Shown here one piece after another: positions 25,786 through 35,301 of a stretch of DNA of 64,000 nt (positions are counted from its first letter, which is position 1; the number at the start of each line of letters is the position of its first letter). The notes under the pieces are model-generated. The model searched no databases, was not told the origin of the DNA, and saw nothing but the letters and a program-made list of their open reading frames with translations. The stretch comes from JBOGUF01 sp050696075 (GTDB taxonomy: Bacteria; Chloroflexota; Chloroflexia; Thermomicrobiales; UBA6265): the NCBI GenBank assembly GCA_050696075.1, contig JBOGUF010000142.1, positions 62,001 through 126,000 on the forward strand, read 5' to 3'. A program made the position numbers and the translations under genes.

Positions 25786-25989
25786 GTGAATGGGCAGGCG
25801 ATTGTTTGGTTCGGCATCGCCGGAGGTGCCGCACTCTTCGCGCTGTCGTTGCTGCACGCGAGGTACGTCGCGCGACAGCCGCGAGCCGTGAGATCGCGAG
25901 GGGGCTTCACGCTCTTCGCGATTCTGATGCTTATCTTTGCGGCGGGGGCACTCGTGGCTGGCCTCGCTGCTAACGGCGGTGGCTCGTGA
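25786..25989 (+). CDS. Small membrane protein (67 aa)
   Basis: Two predicted membrane helices (IVWFGIAGGAALFALSLLHA and FTLFAILMLIFAAGALVAGL) joined by a basic loop (RYVARQPRAVRSRGG). No family recognised. GGAGG lies 12 nt before the ATG. The stop overlaps the start of the BtpA-family gene (GTGA), so the two are translationally coupled and probably work in the same context. Confidence 0.6.
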   Translation: MNGQAIVWFGIAGGAALFALSLLHARYVARQPRAVRSRGGFTLFAILMLIFAAGALVAGLAANGGGS

Positions 25990-26783
25990 ACCGCACGACG
26001 TTGTTCGCTCCACGAATCGTCGGTGTCGTGCATCTGCATCCACTGCCAGGAACGGCGAAGGGAGGTGATGCCTCAAGCCTAGCGGAGATTCTTGATGCGG
26101 CCCGAAGAGACGCCGCCGCCTATACGACAGGAGGGGTGGAGGCGATCATCGTCGAGAATTTTGGTGACGCGCCGTTTCGCCGGGGACCCGTCGAACCACA
26201 CGTGATCGCAGCTATGACAAAGGCAGTCGAAGCTGTGGCAAGCGAAAGTGGTCTCCCGATCGGCGTGAACATTTTGCGCAACGACGTGACCGGCGCGGTA
26301 AGTATCGCCGCCATGGCCGGCGCTCGGTTTGTGCGCGCCAACGTCTACGTCGGCGCCGCTGTGACCGATCAAGGGATCATTCAGGGAGAAGCGGAAGAGG
26401 TGCAGTCGTTGATCCGCGGGCTCCGCGCCGACGTGGACATCTGGGCCGACGTTGATGTCAAGCATGCTGTCCAGCTTGCTCAGCGACCGGTCGCCGAACT
26501 GGCGGCGGATGCGATCGAACGTGGCCTCGCGGCGGCCGTCATCGTGACCGGGCCGGCGACGGGAATGCCCGCCGACGAACAAGACTTGGCTTCAGTTAAG
26601 TCGGCGGTTCTGGACGCGATGGTTATGGTCGGGAGTGGCGTGAGGGTTGATAACCTACATGCCGTCTTTAGGCATGCCGATGGAGTCATTGTCGGCACGT
26701 CGATGAAGGTGGACGGCGTCGTGACAAACGCCGTCGACGTCGAACGTGTTCGTGCGTTGGTGACAGCGGCCAGATCGATTTGA
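25986..26783 (+). CDS. BtpA/SgcQ-family protein
   Basis: 265-residue TIM-barrel protein of the BtpA family: IVGVVHLHPLPGTAKGGD, GVEAIIVENFGDAPF, VNILRNDVTGAVSIAAMAGA, VRANVYVGAAVTDQGIIQGE, and DGVIVGTSMKVDG near the C-terminal phosphate-binding region. The family is named for a photosystem I biogenesis factor but is widespread in non-photosynthetic bacteria, where its substrate is unknown. Start GTG 25986 overlaps the preceding stop. It converges on the enoyl-CoA hydratase gene with 3 bp between stops. Confidence 0.85.
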   Translation: MNRTTLFAPRIVGVVHLHPLPGTAKGGDASSLAEILDAARRDAAAYTTGGVEAIIVENFGDAPFRRGPVEPHVIAAMTKAVEAVASESGLPIGVNILRNDVTGAVSIAAMAGARFVRANVYVGAAVTDQGIIQGEAEEVQSLIRGLRADVDIWADVDVKHAVQLAQRPVAELAADAIERGLAAAVIVTGPATGMPADEQDLASVKSAVLDAMVMVGSGVRVDNLHAVFRHADGVIVGTSMKVDGVVTNAVDVERVRALVTAARSI

Positions 26784-26786
26784 TCA

Positions 26787-27584
26787 TTAGCGTCCTACGA
26801 ATCGAGGTGATCGCTGCTCCGCGAATGCCGCGAGTCCCTCGGCGTAGTCTTCGGTGTCGTCGAGGCGCTTGCGATACCGCGCGATGATTTCTGCCGCGCG
26901 CGAGTCTGCTTGGCTTGACGACGCGCGAAGCGCCGACTTCAAGGCACGGACAGCGAGCGGCGCGTTGGTGGCAATAGTCGATGCCATCTCCCGCGCGGCC
27001 GGGATCGCGTCGTTTCCTGGAACAAGGTGATCGATTAACCCCATGCGAAACGCTTCATCGGCCTTGACGCGTCGGCCGGTAAAAAGCAGGTCCCGTGCTG
27101 CGCCCGATCCGATCAACGTGGGTAAGCGAAGGACGCCGCCGGCGCCCGGAAATATCCCGATCCGAACTTCGGGAAAGCCGAGAATGACGGTCGATGCCGC
27201 GACGCGAATGTCGCAGGCGAGGGCTATTTCCGCCCCGCCAGCGAGCGCGAAGCCATTGACTGCGGCGATCGTCGGCGCTGGAAACGCCGCAAGCCCATTC
27301 GCCACTGCCTCAATCGAGCCTGTATGCGCGGCACGTTGCTCCGGCGTCATCTGACGGCGCTCTCGTAGATCGGCACCGGAACAGAATGCATCGGTGCTTG
27401 TGCTGGTCAGGACGAGAACGCGCAGTGACGCATCTTGCGCCAAAGCATCAAGTTGGATTGCTAGCGCCTCGATCAATTCACTATCGATCGCGTGGTGAAC
27501 ACTGGGCCGATTGAGCGCGATGAGGCTGACGCCATCCGGATGGCGCTCGATGAGAACCTTCAGTTGTCCATTCAGCTCGACCAC
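26787..27584 (-). CDS. Enoyl-CoA hydratase/isomerase family protein
   Basis: 265-residue crotonase-fold protein: SLIALNRPSVHHAIDSELIE, AFCSGADLRERRQM (oxyanion-hole region), VNGFALAGGAEIALACDIRV, FPEVRIGIFPGAGGVLRLPTL with the glutamate of the active site, and LIDHLVPG. Many crotonases act in fatty-acid or amino-acid breakdown; the substrate is not clear here. I chose GTG 27584 because GGAG lies 7 nt upstream and the proposed promoter lies just before it. A reading from 27677 would overlap the divergent acyl-CoA dehydrogenase. Confidence 0.88.
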   Translation of the reverse strand: MVELNGQLKVLIERHPDGVSLIALNRPSVHHAIDSELIEALAIQLDALAQDASLRVLVLTSTSTDAFCSGADLRERRQMTPEQRAAHTGSIEAVANGLAAFPAPTIAAVNGFALAGGAEIALACDIRVAASTVILGFPEVRIGIFPGAGGVLRLPTLIGSGAARDLLFTGRRVKADEAFRMGLIDHLVPGNDAIPAAREMASTIATNAPLAVRALKSALRASSSQADSRAAEIIARYRKRLDDTEDYAEGLAAFAEQRSPRFVGR

Positions 27585-27610
27585 GTCCTTGCTCCGCTGA
27601 GGTCGAAACA

Positions 27611-27620
27611 ATGCTAGCAT
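27611..27620. promoter_or_regulatory. Palindromic, possibly bidirectional extended -10
   Basis: ATGCTAGCAT is a perfect palindrome, so TGCTAGCAT, an extended -10 with hexamer TAGCAT, reads identically on both strands. It lies between the divergent enoyl-CoA hydratase (start 27584) and acyl-CoA dehydrogenase (start 27669) genes at promoter-like distances from both. No clear -35 is seen. It could instead be a palindromic operator. Confidence 0.4.
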
Positions 27621-27668
27621 CGACATCGGATTATGCGCTGCACGGACCGCGAATGCGGCGAGGCACTC

Positions 27669-28850
27669 ATGGATCAAGGACCCCGTCTGAGCATTCCACT
27701 TGAGGAGTCGAAAGAGGTCGCCCGGCTCCGTTCACGTGTGCGCGATATCCTTGCCTGCCTGCCGGACGACTATTGGAGACGGCATGACGCAGCGCGGACA
27801 TATCCCCAAGAGTTCATCAATACTCTAACCAAGAGTGGCTTGCTTGCCATTCTTATACCGCGCGAGTACGGCGGCCTTGGTTTCGGGATCACAGAGGCAG
27901 CCGCTGTATTGGAAGAGATCAACGCCAGTGGCGGCAACGCCGGTCCTGCCCATGCCCAGATGTACGTGATGGGCACCATATTGCGCCATGGCAGTAAGGA
28001 GCAAAAGGGGCATTACCTGCCGGCGATTGCGAGCGGCGATCTACGCCTACAAGCGTTTGCCGTGACCGAACCTGAGGCAGGCTCCGACAGCTCACGGATC
28101 ACGACGATGGCAGTCCGGCGTGGTGATCGCTATGTCGTTACCGGGAGAAAGATCTACATTTCTCGCGTCCACCACTCCGACCTGATGCTCCTGTTGGCAC
28201 GGACGTCGCCGCGCGACGAGTCGCGACCAATGGCGGGACTCAGCACATTCTTGGTCGATCTGCGGCATGCAGGCAACCGCCTACGACTGCGACCGTTACG
28301 CATGATGATGAACAACGAAACCAACGAGGTCGAGTTTGATGGTCTCGAGGTGCCGGTTGAAAACCTGATCGGCGAAGAGGGCGCGGGATTTCGGCAGATT
28401 CTGAATGGGTGGAACGCCGAGCGCATCCTCATCGCCGCCGAATGTGTTGGCGATGGTCGGTGGTTTGTCGACCGAGCGGCACGATATGCGACCGAGCGCG
28501 TCGTCTTTGACCGACCGATCGGCGCCAACCAAGGCGTCCAGTTTCCCATCGCGGCCGCATACACGCAAGTCGAAGCCGCCAGCCTCGTCCAGAGACGCGC
28601 GGCGGTGCGCTATGACGCCGGGATTCCGTGTGGCGCGGATGCCAATATGGCGAAGTATCTGGCCGCTGAAGCTAGTTGGGCAGCCGCCAACGCGTGTCTC
28701 GACACATTCGGAGGTAATGGATTCAACGCCGAGCACGACGTCGAGCGAAAGTTTCGGGAGACCCGCCTTTATCGCGTCGCGCCTGTGTCGAACAATCTCG
28801 TGCTCGCCTTCATTGGTCAGCGCGTGCTTGGCATGCCGAGGAGCTATTGA
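27669..28850 (+). CDS. Acyl-CoA dehydrogenase-family protein
   Basis: 393-residue flavoprotein fold: LIPREYGGLGFGITEAAAVL, QAFAVTEPEAGSDSSRITTM (FAD/substrate site), VTGRKIYISRVHHSDLMLLL, NLIGEEGAGFRQILNGWNAE, and LDTFGGNGFNAEHDVERKFR. At the place where many family members have YEGT, with the catalytic glutamate, this protein has RVAPVSNN, as in a subgroup of bacterial enzymes that must use another base or reaction. ATG 27669 follows GGCGAGG; an upstream ATG at 27633 is possible. Followed by a class III CoA-transferase. Confidence 0.9.
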   Translation: MDQGPRLSIPLEESKEVARLRSRVRDILACLPDDYWRRHDAARTYPQEFINTLTKSGLLAILIPREYGGLGFGITEAAAVLEEINASGGNAGPAHAQMYVMGTILRHGSKEQKGHYLPAIASGDLRLQAFAVTEPEAGSDSSRITTMAVRRGDRYVVTGRKIYISRVHHSDLMLLLARTSPRDESRPMAGLSTFLVDLRHAGNRLRLRPLRMMMNNETNEVEFDGLEVPVENLIGEEGAGFRQILNGWNAERILIAAECVGDGRWFVDRAARYATERVVFDRPIGANQGVQFPIAAAYTQVEAASLVQRRAAVRYDAGIPCGADANMAKYLAAEASWAAANACLDTFGGNGFNAEHDVERKFRETRLYRVAPVSNNLVLAFIGQRVLGMPRSY

Positions 28851-28962
28851 AGAGGCGGTTTGGGGTTCGTGTTTGAGGAGACATCTAAAGGGATATGTCG
28901 CATTTGCAATAGGGTGGGTGTAGTGCGCCAAAACTGCCGGCAACACCTTGGTGAGGAGCGAA

Positions 28963-30174
28963 ATGAGTGATTTGCTATCGAACGGCCACCCCGCTCGAGA
29001 AGGGCCGCTTGCCGGGATCAAAGTCGTTGCATTGGAACAAGCGGTCGCCGGTCCTCTCTGCACCCGACATCTCGCTGATCTCGGCGCCGACGTAATCAAA
29101 ATCGAACGCCCGGAGGGTGACTTCGCCCGACGGTACGACACGAGCGTGCGCGGTCTCTCGTCCTATTTCGTGTGGCTCAACCGTGGAAAACGCTCGATCA
29201 CTCTCGACCTCAAGCGGTCAGGATCGGTTGCCGTGTTAGCGCGGCTGATCGCCGGTGCCGATGTATTCGTCCAGAATCTGGGCCCCGGGGCGACTGAGCG
29301 CTTGGGCATCGCAAACGCGGCGTTGCGAAGTCGGTACCCTTCGCTCATCATTTGCACGATCTCCGGCTACGGAACCGGCGGGCCGTATGAGAAGCGCAAG
29401 GCATTCGACCTGCTCTTGCAAGGCGAAACCGGCGTGATCGCAACGACGGGAACGGGGGACTCGCTGGCTAAGGTCGGGATTTCCGTAGGTGATATCGGGG
29501 CCGGCGTCTATGGTGCGATGGGCGTCCTCGCCGCCCTCTACGACCGGACGACGACCGGTGAGGGACAAGTCGTCGAGACATCTCTCTTCGACGCGCTCAG
29601 CGAATGGATGGGCTTTCCCGCCTACTACACGCTTTACGGCGGGGAACCGCCCGCGCGCGCTGGTGTCAGACACGCGACGGTCGTGCCATACGGATGTTAT
29701 CGCTGCGGCGACAACCAGCTTGTCAACTTCGCCGTACAGACCGAAGGGCAGTGGGAACGATTCTGCGCCGTGGTCTGTGAGCGACCAGATTGGAAAGTCG
29801 ACCCGCGATATGCGACATCTTCCGACCGCAGACGCCACCGCAACGAACTCGAAGCGGCAATTGAAATCGCTTTCTCGACCCTCTCGCGGGCAGACGTGAC
29901 CCGCCGACTCGAAACAGCGGACATTCCTTACGGGGACTTGAACGAGGTCGCCCAGTTCATCGAACATCCGCAACTCGAGGCTCGGCAGCGATGGCGTGAC
30001 GTCGGTACGCCGGCGGGTGACATCCGTGCGCTCCTGCCGCCGATCACGTTCGAGCGTTCCGGCATTGCCATGGGACCGATTCCCGACGTCGGCCAACACA
30101 CGCACGAGCTACTCAGGGAAATAGGGTATGGCGAGGCGGAGATCGCATCGCTTCGGCGCGATGGGGTGGTTTGA
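28963..30174 (+). CDS. CaiB/BaiF-type (family III) CoA-transferase
   Basis: 403 residues: LAGIKVVALEQAVAGPLCTR, LADLGADVIKIERPEGD, YFVWLNRGKRSITLDLK, ISGYGTGGPYEKRKAFDLLL and QVVETSLFDALSEWMG, all typical of family III CoA-transferases and CoA-thioester racemases. An aspartate in the VGDIGAG segment fits the known catalytic position. It would move CoA between carboxylic acids; with the acyl-CoA dehydrogenase just upstream this suggests activation and oxidation of one organic acid (inference). GAGGAGCG precedes ATG 28963. Confidence 0.9.
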   Translation: MSDLLSNGHPAREGPLAGIKVVALEQAVAGPLCTRHLADLGADVIKIERPEGDFARRYDTSVRGLSSYFVWLNRGKRSITLDLKRSGSVAVLARLIAGADVFVQNLGPGATERLGIANAALRSRYPSLIICTISGYGTGGPYEKRKAFDLLLQGETGVIATTGTGDSLAKVGISVGDIGAGVYGAMGVLAALYDRTTTGEGQVVETSLFDALSEWMGFPAYYTLYGGEPPARAGVRHATVVPYGCYRCGDNQLVNFAVQTEGQWERFCAVVCERPDWKVDPRYATSSDRRRHRNELEAAIEIAFSTLSRADVTRRLETADIPYGDLNEVAQFIEHPQLEARQRWRDVGTPAGDIRALLPPITFERSGIAMGPIPDVGQHTHELLREIGYGEAEIASLRRDGVV

Positions 30175-30385
30175 GCTGATTCCACAAGACTCCATTCCTG
30201 CCCACGTGGGATACTTTCGACATTGAGGGTCTTGGTTCATGCCTTGCGACCGATGAGCCAAGAGCAAGAGCGAGGCTCACTCGCCAATCGACCGTGTAAT
30301 CGCAATCAGGCGTCGTCAGCGAATTCCAGTTCGTAACATGCGACACGTCTGCCAAAACTCGGTTGCAACTGCAGGAGGAATCAAC

Positions 30386-32521
30386 GTGGTGGTCGCTATA
30401 GACCAGCGTCTCGAGACACTCGCTATCAACACGATCCGTATGCTCTCAGTCGACGCTGTGCAGAAGGCCAACTCCGGACACCCAGGGATGCCGATGGGCG
30501 CGGCGGGCATGGCCTATGTCCTCTGGACAGAGTACCTAAAGCACAACCCCCGCGACCCAAACTGGCCGGATCGAGATCGATTCGTGCTATCCGCGGGTCA
30601 CGGCTCGATGTTGCTTTACTCGCTCCTCCATCTGACGGGATACGATTTGCCGCTGGATGAGATTCAACGATTCCGTCAGCTCGGATCCCAAACGCCGGGT
30701 CATCCAGAGCGCGGTCATACGGCCGGAGTCGAAGCAACGACCGGCCCCCTAGGGCAAGGCTTCGCAAATGGCGTCGGCATGGCCATTGCGGAAGCATTCC
30801 TTGCCGCCCGCTATAATCGCCCCGGTTACGATGTCGTGAATCACTTCACATTCGGTATCGTCTCGGACGGTGACGTCATGGAGGGCGTGGCGGCCGAGGC
30901 GGCGTCGCTCGCCGGACACCTCAAGCTCGGCAAGCTCATCTATCTATATGATCAGAACGAAACCACCCTTGCCGCGACCGCCAACGTTGCCTTCACCGAA
31001 GATGTCGTCACACGTTTCGAAGGACTAGGCTGGCAAGCCTTCAGCATCGACGGTATGGACACGAATGCTGTCCGAGAAGCACTCGATCTGGCGCGGGCCG
31101 ACACGGAACGACCTACCCTTATCGCCTGCCGCACGCACATCGGTTACGGTTCCCCAAACAAGCAGGATACATACAGCGCGCATGGAACACCACTCGGCGA
31201 AGACGAGGTCAAACTCACAAAGGAGAACCTCGGCTGGCCGTCAGATGAGCATTTTCTATTGCCAGACCAGGCGCTGCGTGTGTTTCGCGAAGCGATAGAC
31301 CGTGGGTCGGAAGCACAGGCTGCTTGGCGTTTGAAGTTCGAGGGGTTCGCCGAAGCTTTCCCGGAGCTCGCGGCGGAGTTCACTCAATCAATGGCGGGCG
31401 AACTGCCGGACGGCTGGGATGATGACATCCCCACCTTCGAACCAGGCAGCAAAGCGATGGCCACGCGTAAAGCGTCCGAGGCCGCTATCCAAGCCTTCTA
31501 TCCTCGGCTGCCAACGTTCATTGGTGGTTCCGCCGATCTGAATCCATCCACCAATACGGGGATGAAGGGTGGTGGGGACTTTGAGTCTCCGTCAATGGAT
31601 CACTTCGGAGATGTGCAGGGGGCACTTGGTGGCGGATGGAGCTATGCGGGTCGCAACATTCACTTCGGCGTCCGCGAGCACGCGATGGGGAGCGCCGTCA
31701 ATGGTATGGCAGCCCACGGCGGCGTGATTCCGTTTGGCGCGACCTTCCTGGTCTTCTCCGACTACATGCGCCCCGCGATCCGGCTCTCGGCCATCACCCA
31801 TCTCAAGACGATCTGGGTCTTCACGCACGACAGCATCGCCGTCGGCGAAGACGGTCCGACTCACGAGCCAGTCGAGCACGTGATGTCGTTACGCCTTATC
31901 CCAAACTTGACTGTGATCCGCCCCGCCGATGCAAACGAAACAGCCGAGGCGTGGCGCGTGGCGATTGAGACAAAGAACCCCTTCGCGCTCATCCTCTCGC
32001 GCCAAGACTTGGCCATTCTCGACCGCGCTGGCGCACACGGAAGCGTCGCGCACGGAGGTTACATACTAGTAGACGCGGCCGGTGACCCCGACATTGTCCT
32101 GATCGCCACTGGATCCGAAGTCGAGCTTGCCGTGAAAGCACGGAGCCTCTTGTCGAAGCACGCTGTTGATGCTCGGGTGGTGAGCCTCCCTAGCTGGGAA
32201 CTCTTCGCGCAACATGACGCCGAGTACCGCCGGCAAGTGCTCGGTGCCGAGAACGGTCCCCGGTTGACGATCGAAGCGGGAGTTACCATCGGCTGGGAAC
32301 GCTTCGCGGGACCAGGAGGACGCAGCATTGGCCTCGACTCATACGGTGCGTCCGGTCCCGGCAAAGAAGTCATGGCGCACTTTGGGTTCACGGCCGAGCG
32401 GGTTGCCGCCACCGCCTTGCGCTTGCTCGGACGCGACGAAGCGGCAGACCAGATCGAACCGAAGCGTGAAGGCGGCGAGACGGCCGGCGAAGAGATGGAA
32501 GGTGACGAGGGTCACTCCTAA
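30386..32521 (+). CDS. tkt: Transketolase
   Basis: 711-residue thiamine-diphosphate enzyme of the pentose-phosphate pathway. Motifs: KANSGHPGMPMGAAGMAYVL, GHGSMLLYSLLHLTGYD, TPGHPERGHTAGVEATTGPL, GIVSDGDVMEGVAAEAASL (TPP motif), YDQNETTL, GVREHAMGSAVNGMA, and HDSIAVGEDGPTHEPVEH. GTG 30386 is chosen for the AGGAGG 8 nt upstream; an in-frame ATG at 30338 precedes it. First gene of a tkt-tal-gnd-zwf-opcA-rpiA run. The 211 bp before it hold no gene that I recognise. Confidence 0.96.
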   Translation: MVVAIDQRLETLAINTIRMLSVDAVQKANSGHPGMPMGAAGMAYVLWTEYLKHNPRDPNWPDRDRFVLSAGHGSMLLYSLLHLTGYDLPLDEIQRFRQLGSQTPGHPERGHTAGVEATTGPLGQGFANGVGMAIAEAFLAARYNRPGYDVVNHFTFGIVSDGDVMEGVAAEAASLAGHLKLGKLIYLYDQNETTLAATANVAFTEDVVTRFEGLGWQAFSIDGMDTNAVREALDLARADTERPTLIACRTHIGYGSPNKQDTYSAHGTPLGEDEVKLTKENLGWPSDEHFLLPDQALRVFREAIDRGSEAQAAWRLKFEGFAEAFPELAAEFTQSMAGELPDGWDDDIPTFEPGSKAMATRKASEAAIQAFYPRLPTFIGGSADLNPSTNTGMKGGGDFESPSMDHFGDVQGALGGGWSYAGRNIHFGVREHAMGSAVNGMAAHGGVIPFGATFLVFSDYMRPAIRLSAITHLKTIWVFTHDSIAVGEDGPTHEPVEHVMSLRLIPNLTVIRPADANETAEAWRVAIETKNPFALILSRQDLAILDRAGAHGSVAHGGYILVDAAGDPDIVLIATGSEVELAVKARSLLSKHAVDARVVSLPSWELFAQHDAEYRRQVLGAENGPRLTIEAGVTIGWERFAGPGGRSIGLDSYGASGPGKEVMAHFGFTAERVAATALRLLGRDEAADQIEPKREGGETAGEEMEGDEGHS

Positions 32522-32559
32522 CTTCGCCGGAGCCCTTCAATTTCCTTAAGGAGACGACC

Positions 32560-33702
32560 ATGGCCAGGAACGCGGTTGCAGCACTTCTCGAACACGGACA
32601 GAGCGCTTGGCAGGACGACATTAGCAGGGAGATGCTGAAAACGGGATTCTTACAACGGCAGGTGAATGACGTTGGCATTCGTGGCGTCACGACCAATCCA
32701 ACGATCTTTCAGAAGGCGATTTCTGGAGGAGACGCCTACGACGATCAGATAGTGGAACTAATGGGTGAAGGCAAGACCGCCGAGGAATTATTCGAAGCCG
32801 TCGAAGTTACCGACGTTCGGGACGCCTGCGACGTCCTCCATCCCGTCTACGACCGGAGCGATGGTGCGGACGGTTTTGTCTCGATCGAGGTCTCTCCGGA
32901 CGCGGCGCGCAATCCAGACGCGACGCGCGATCAGGTCCGCCGCCTGTGGGCGGCGGTGGACCGGCCGAACTCGATGGTCAAGATTCCCGGCACCGTCGAA
33001 GCAGAGCCGGTGATCGAAGAGATGCTCCGCGAGGGCAAGAACATCAACATCACGTTGCTCTTTTCGATCCAGCACTACGAAAAGGTGGCACTCGCTTACG
33101 TCTCGGCCTTGGAGCAACGTCTGGCCGCTGGCGAACGCGTGGACAACGTGGCGTCGGTCGCCTCGTTCTTTGTTAGCCGTGTCGATACGCTTGTTGACAA
33201 GTTGCTGGAAGCAGCGATCGCCCAAAGCACTGGCGACGGGAAGCGTGCTCTCCTGGACGCCCTGCAGGGCAAGGTCGCGATCGCGAATGCCAAACTGGCC
33301 TACGTCAAGTTTCGCGAAATATTCGATGGGGATCGCTTCGCTCCGCTACGAGCGGCCGGCGCCAAAGTGCAACGACCACTGTGGGCAAGCACGGGAACCA
33401 AGAATCCGGCCTATAGCGATGTGCTCTACGTGGAAACACTGATTGGTCCGAACACGGTAAACACGATGACACGCGCGACCATCGAGGCCTTCGCAGACCA
33501 CGGCGCGGTTCGCCCTACCCTCGAAGAGGATGTCGACGAGGCGCGACAGGTCATGCAAGACCTCGCTGACTCCGGTATTGATATCGACCAGGTCACGAGC
33601 CAGCTCGAGGACGAAGGCATCGCGTCATTTGCGTCATCGTTCGATGAGCTCCTCGAAGGTGTGGAGGCCAAGCGATCGGCGCTGGCCACTGCCGCGGACT
33701 AG
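32560..33702 (+). CDS. tal: Transaldolase
   Basis: 380-residue transaldolase of the long bacterial type. Segments are GIRGVTTNPTIFQKAI, SIEVSPDAARNPDATR, SMVKIPGT with the Schiff-base lysine at 141, NINITLLFSIQHYEKVA, VASVASFFVSRVD and LWASTGTKNPAYSD. It moves a dihydroxyacetone unit between sugar phosphates in the non-oxidative pentose-phosphate pathway. It starts 39 bp after tkt with an AGGAGACG SD. Confidence 0.95.
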   Translation: MARNAVAALLEHGQSAWQDDISREMLKTGFLQRQVNDVGIRGVTTNPTIFQKAISGGDAYDDQIVELMGEGKTAEELFEAVEVTDVRDACDVLHPVYDRSDGADGFVSIEVSPDAARNPDATRDQVRRLWAAVDRPNSMVKIPGTVEAEPVIEEMLREGKNINITLLFSIQHYEKVALAYVSALEQRLAAGERVDNVASVASFFVSRVDTLVDKLLEAAIAQSTGDGKRALLDALQGKVAIANAKLAYVKFREIFDGDRFAPLRAAGAKVQRPLWASTGTKNPAYSDVLYVETLIGPNTVNTMTRATIEAFADHGAVRPTLEEDVDEARQVMQDLADSGIDIDQVTSQLEDEGIASFASSFDELLEGVEAKRSALATAAD

Positions 33703-33758
33703 TGGTGCGTGCCCACGTTGCAAACTTGAGCGTCGCAACGACATGAGGGGCAAGAGCG

Positions 33759-35264
33759 ATGACCAAACATGCAGCGATCCACCGGGAGACGCAAACTCAT
33801 GCGTCCGCTCCGGCAGTTCAGCGCCACATCGGCGTCATCGGCCTCGCCGTAATGGGCGAGAATCTCTCCCTCAATATCGCGCGCAATGGCTATGGGATCG
33901 CGGTTTACAACCGGACGGGGGCGAGAACGCGGGAGTTTTTGACGCACCACTTCAGTAATGATCAGATTGCCGCGGCCTTTTCCCTCGCCGATTTCGTCGA
34001 GGCGCTTAACCGACCACGACAGATCATCCTTATGGTGAAGGCGGGAGGCCCAGTCGATGCCGTCATTCAGCAACTCGTGCCCCTGCTTGATCAAGGCGAC
34101 ATGATCATCGACGGCGGCAACTCCTATTTCCGGGACTCGGAGCGGCGAGCGCGGGAACTGACGGCCTCGGGTCTGCACTTTGTCGGAATGGGCATCTCGG
34201 GGGGCGAGGAAGGAGCGCTTTGGGGTCCTAGCCTGATGCCCGGCGGACCCGCTGAAGCATACACGACGCTTGAACTGATGCTCATGGCCATCGCCGCCAA
34301 GACCGAAGCCGGACCATGCGTAACGCACGTCGGTCCGGGCGGAGCCGGCCACTACGTCAAGATGGTCCACAATGGCATCGAGTACGCCGACATGCAGCTC
34401 ATTGCCGAATCGTACGACGTCATGCGTCGTGCGCTTCGTATGACTGCTGGCGAGATCGCGGATGTCTTTGCCGGATGGAACGAAGGCAAGCTCTCTTCAT
34501 ACCTGATTGAGATCACTGCCCATGTGCTGAGGTTCGTCGACCAAGAGACTAATCGCCCACTCGTCGACTTGATTCTCGACGAGGCGGAGCAGAAAGGAAC
34601 GGGGCGCTGGACCAGCCAAAGCGCGCTCGAACTTGCGACGCCGATCCCGACGATCGATGCCGCCGTCTTCGCCAGAAGCGTTTCCGCGATGAAGCAGAAG
34701 CGAGAGCAAGCGAGTTCCATGCTCTCCGCCGCGGCATCTGATCAAGATGCTCCCGCGGACCGCTCCGCGACAATCGAGAATCTGGAGGACGCGCTCTACT
34801 TCGCCAAGATCTCGTCCTACGCCCAAGGAATGGCACTGCTACGCTCGGCCTCCGACGAGTATGATTGGCATCTCAAACTCGCGGAAATCGCCCGGATCTG
34901 GAAGGGCGGTTGCATCATTCGAGCGAAACTTCTCGATCCGATTCGCCATGCATTTGGCGACGATCCGGACCTCGAGAACTTGCTTCTTGCCCCGCCTATC
35001 GCCGCCGACGTCGTCGCCAATGCGCCCGCTTGTCGCGCGGCCGTGCAGATGGCGCGCGCCCACGGCATCCCTTGCCCCGCCCATAGCGCTTCGCTTGATT
35101 ATGTCGATAGTTACCGTACGGCTGAGCTTCCGACCAACCTGACACAAGCGCAGCGAGATTACTTTGGAGCGCATACGTATCGCCGGGTAGACAAACTTGG
35201 GGTCTTCCACACGGAATGGATCGACGATCGTGTGCATAGCTCTCAAATGGGGCCAGAGCATTGA
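33759..35264 (+). CDS. gnd: 6-phosphogluconate dehydrogenase, decarboxylating
   Basis: 501 residues. Rossmann start HIGVIGLAVMGENLSLNIAR, then YNRTGARTREFL, IIDGGNSYFRDSERRARELT, FVGMGISGGEEGALWGPSLM and HYVKMVHNGIEYADMQLIAE, carrying the substrate-binding and catalytic Lys-His/Asn residues of the family. It oxidises 6-phosphogluconate to ribulose-5-phosphate with release of CO2. The first ~24 residues are an extension. Positioned between tal and zwf, so the whole pathway is encoded together except lactonase, which I do not find in the window. Confidence 0.96.
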   Translation: MTKHAAIHRETQTHASAPAVQRHIGVIGLAVMGENLSLNIARNGYGIAVYNRTGARTREFLTHHFSNDQIAAAFSLADFVEALNRPRQIILMVKAGGPVDAVIQQLVPLLDQGDMIIDGGNSYFRDSERRARELTASGLHFVGMGISGGEEGALWGPSLMPGGPAEAYTTLELMLMAIAAKTEAGPCVTHVGPGGAGHYVKMVHNGIEYADMQLIAESYDVMRRALRMTAGEIADVFAGWNEGKLSSYLIEITAHVLRFVDQETNRPLVDLILDEAEQKGTGRWTSQSALELATPIPTIDAAVFARSVSAMKQKREQASSMLSAAASDQDAPADRSATIENLEDALYFAKISSYAQGMALLRSASDEYDWHLKLAEIARIWKGGCIIRAKLLDPIRHAFGDDPDLENLLLAPPIAADVVANAPACRAAVQMARAHGIPCPAHSASLDYVDSYRTAELPTNLTQAQRDYFGAHTYRRVDKLGVFHTEWIDDRVHSSQMGPEH

Positions 35265-35301
35265 CGCGGAACGGGATCACTACAAGGCCTAGAGGACGGC
35301 C

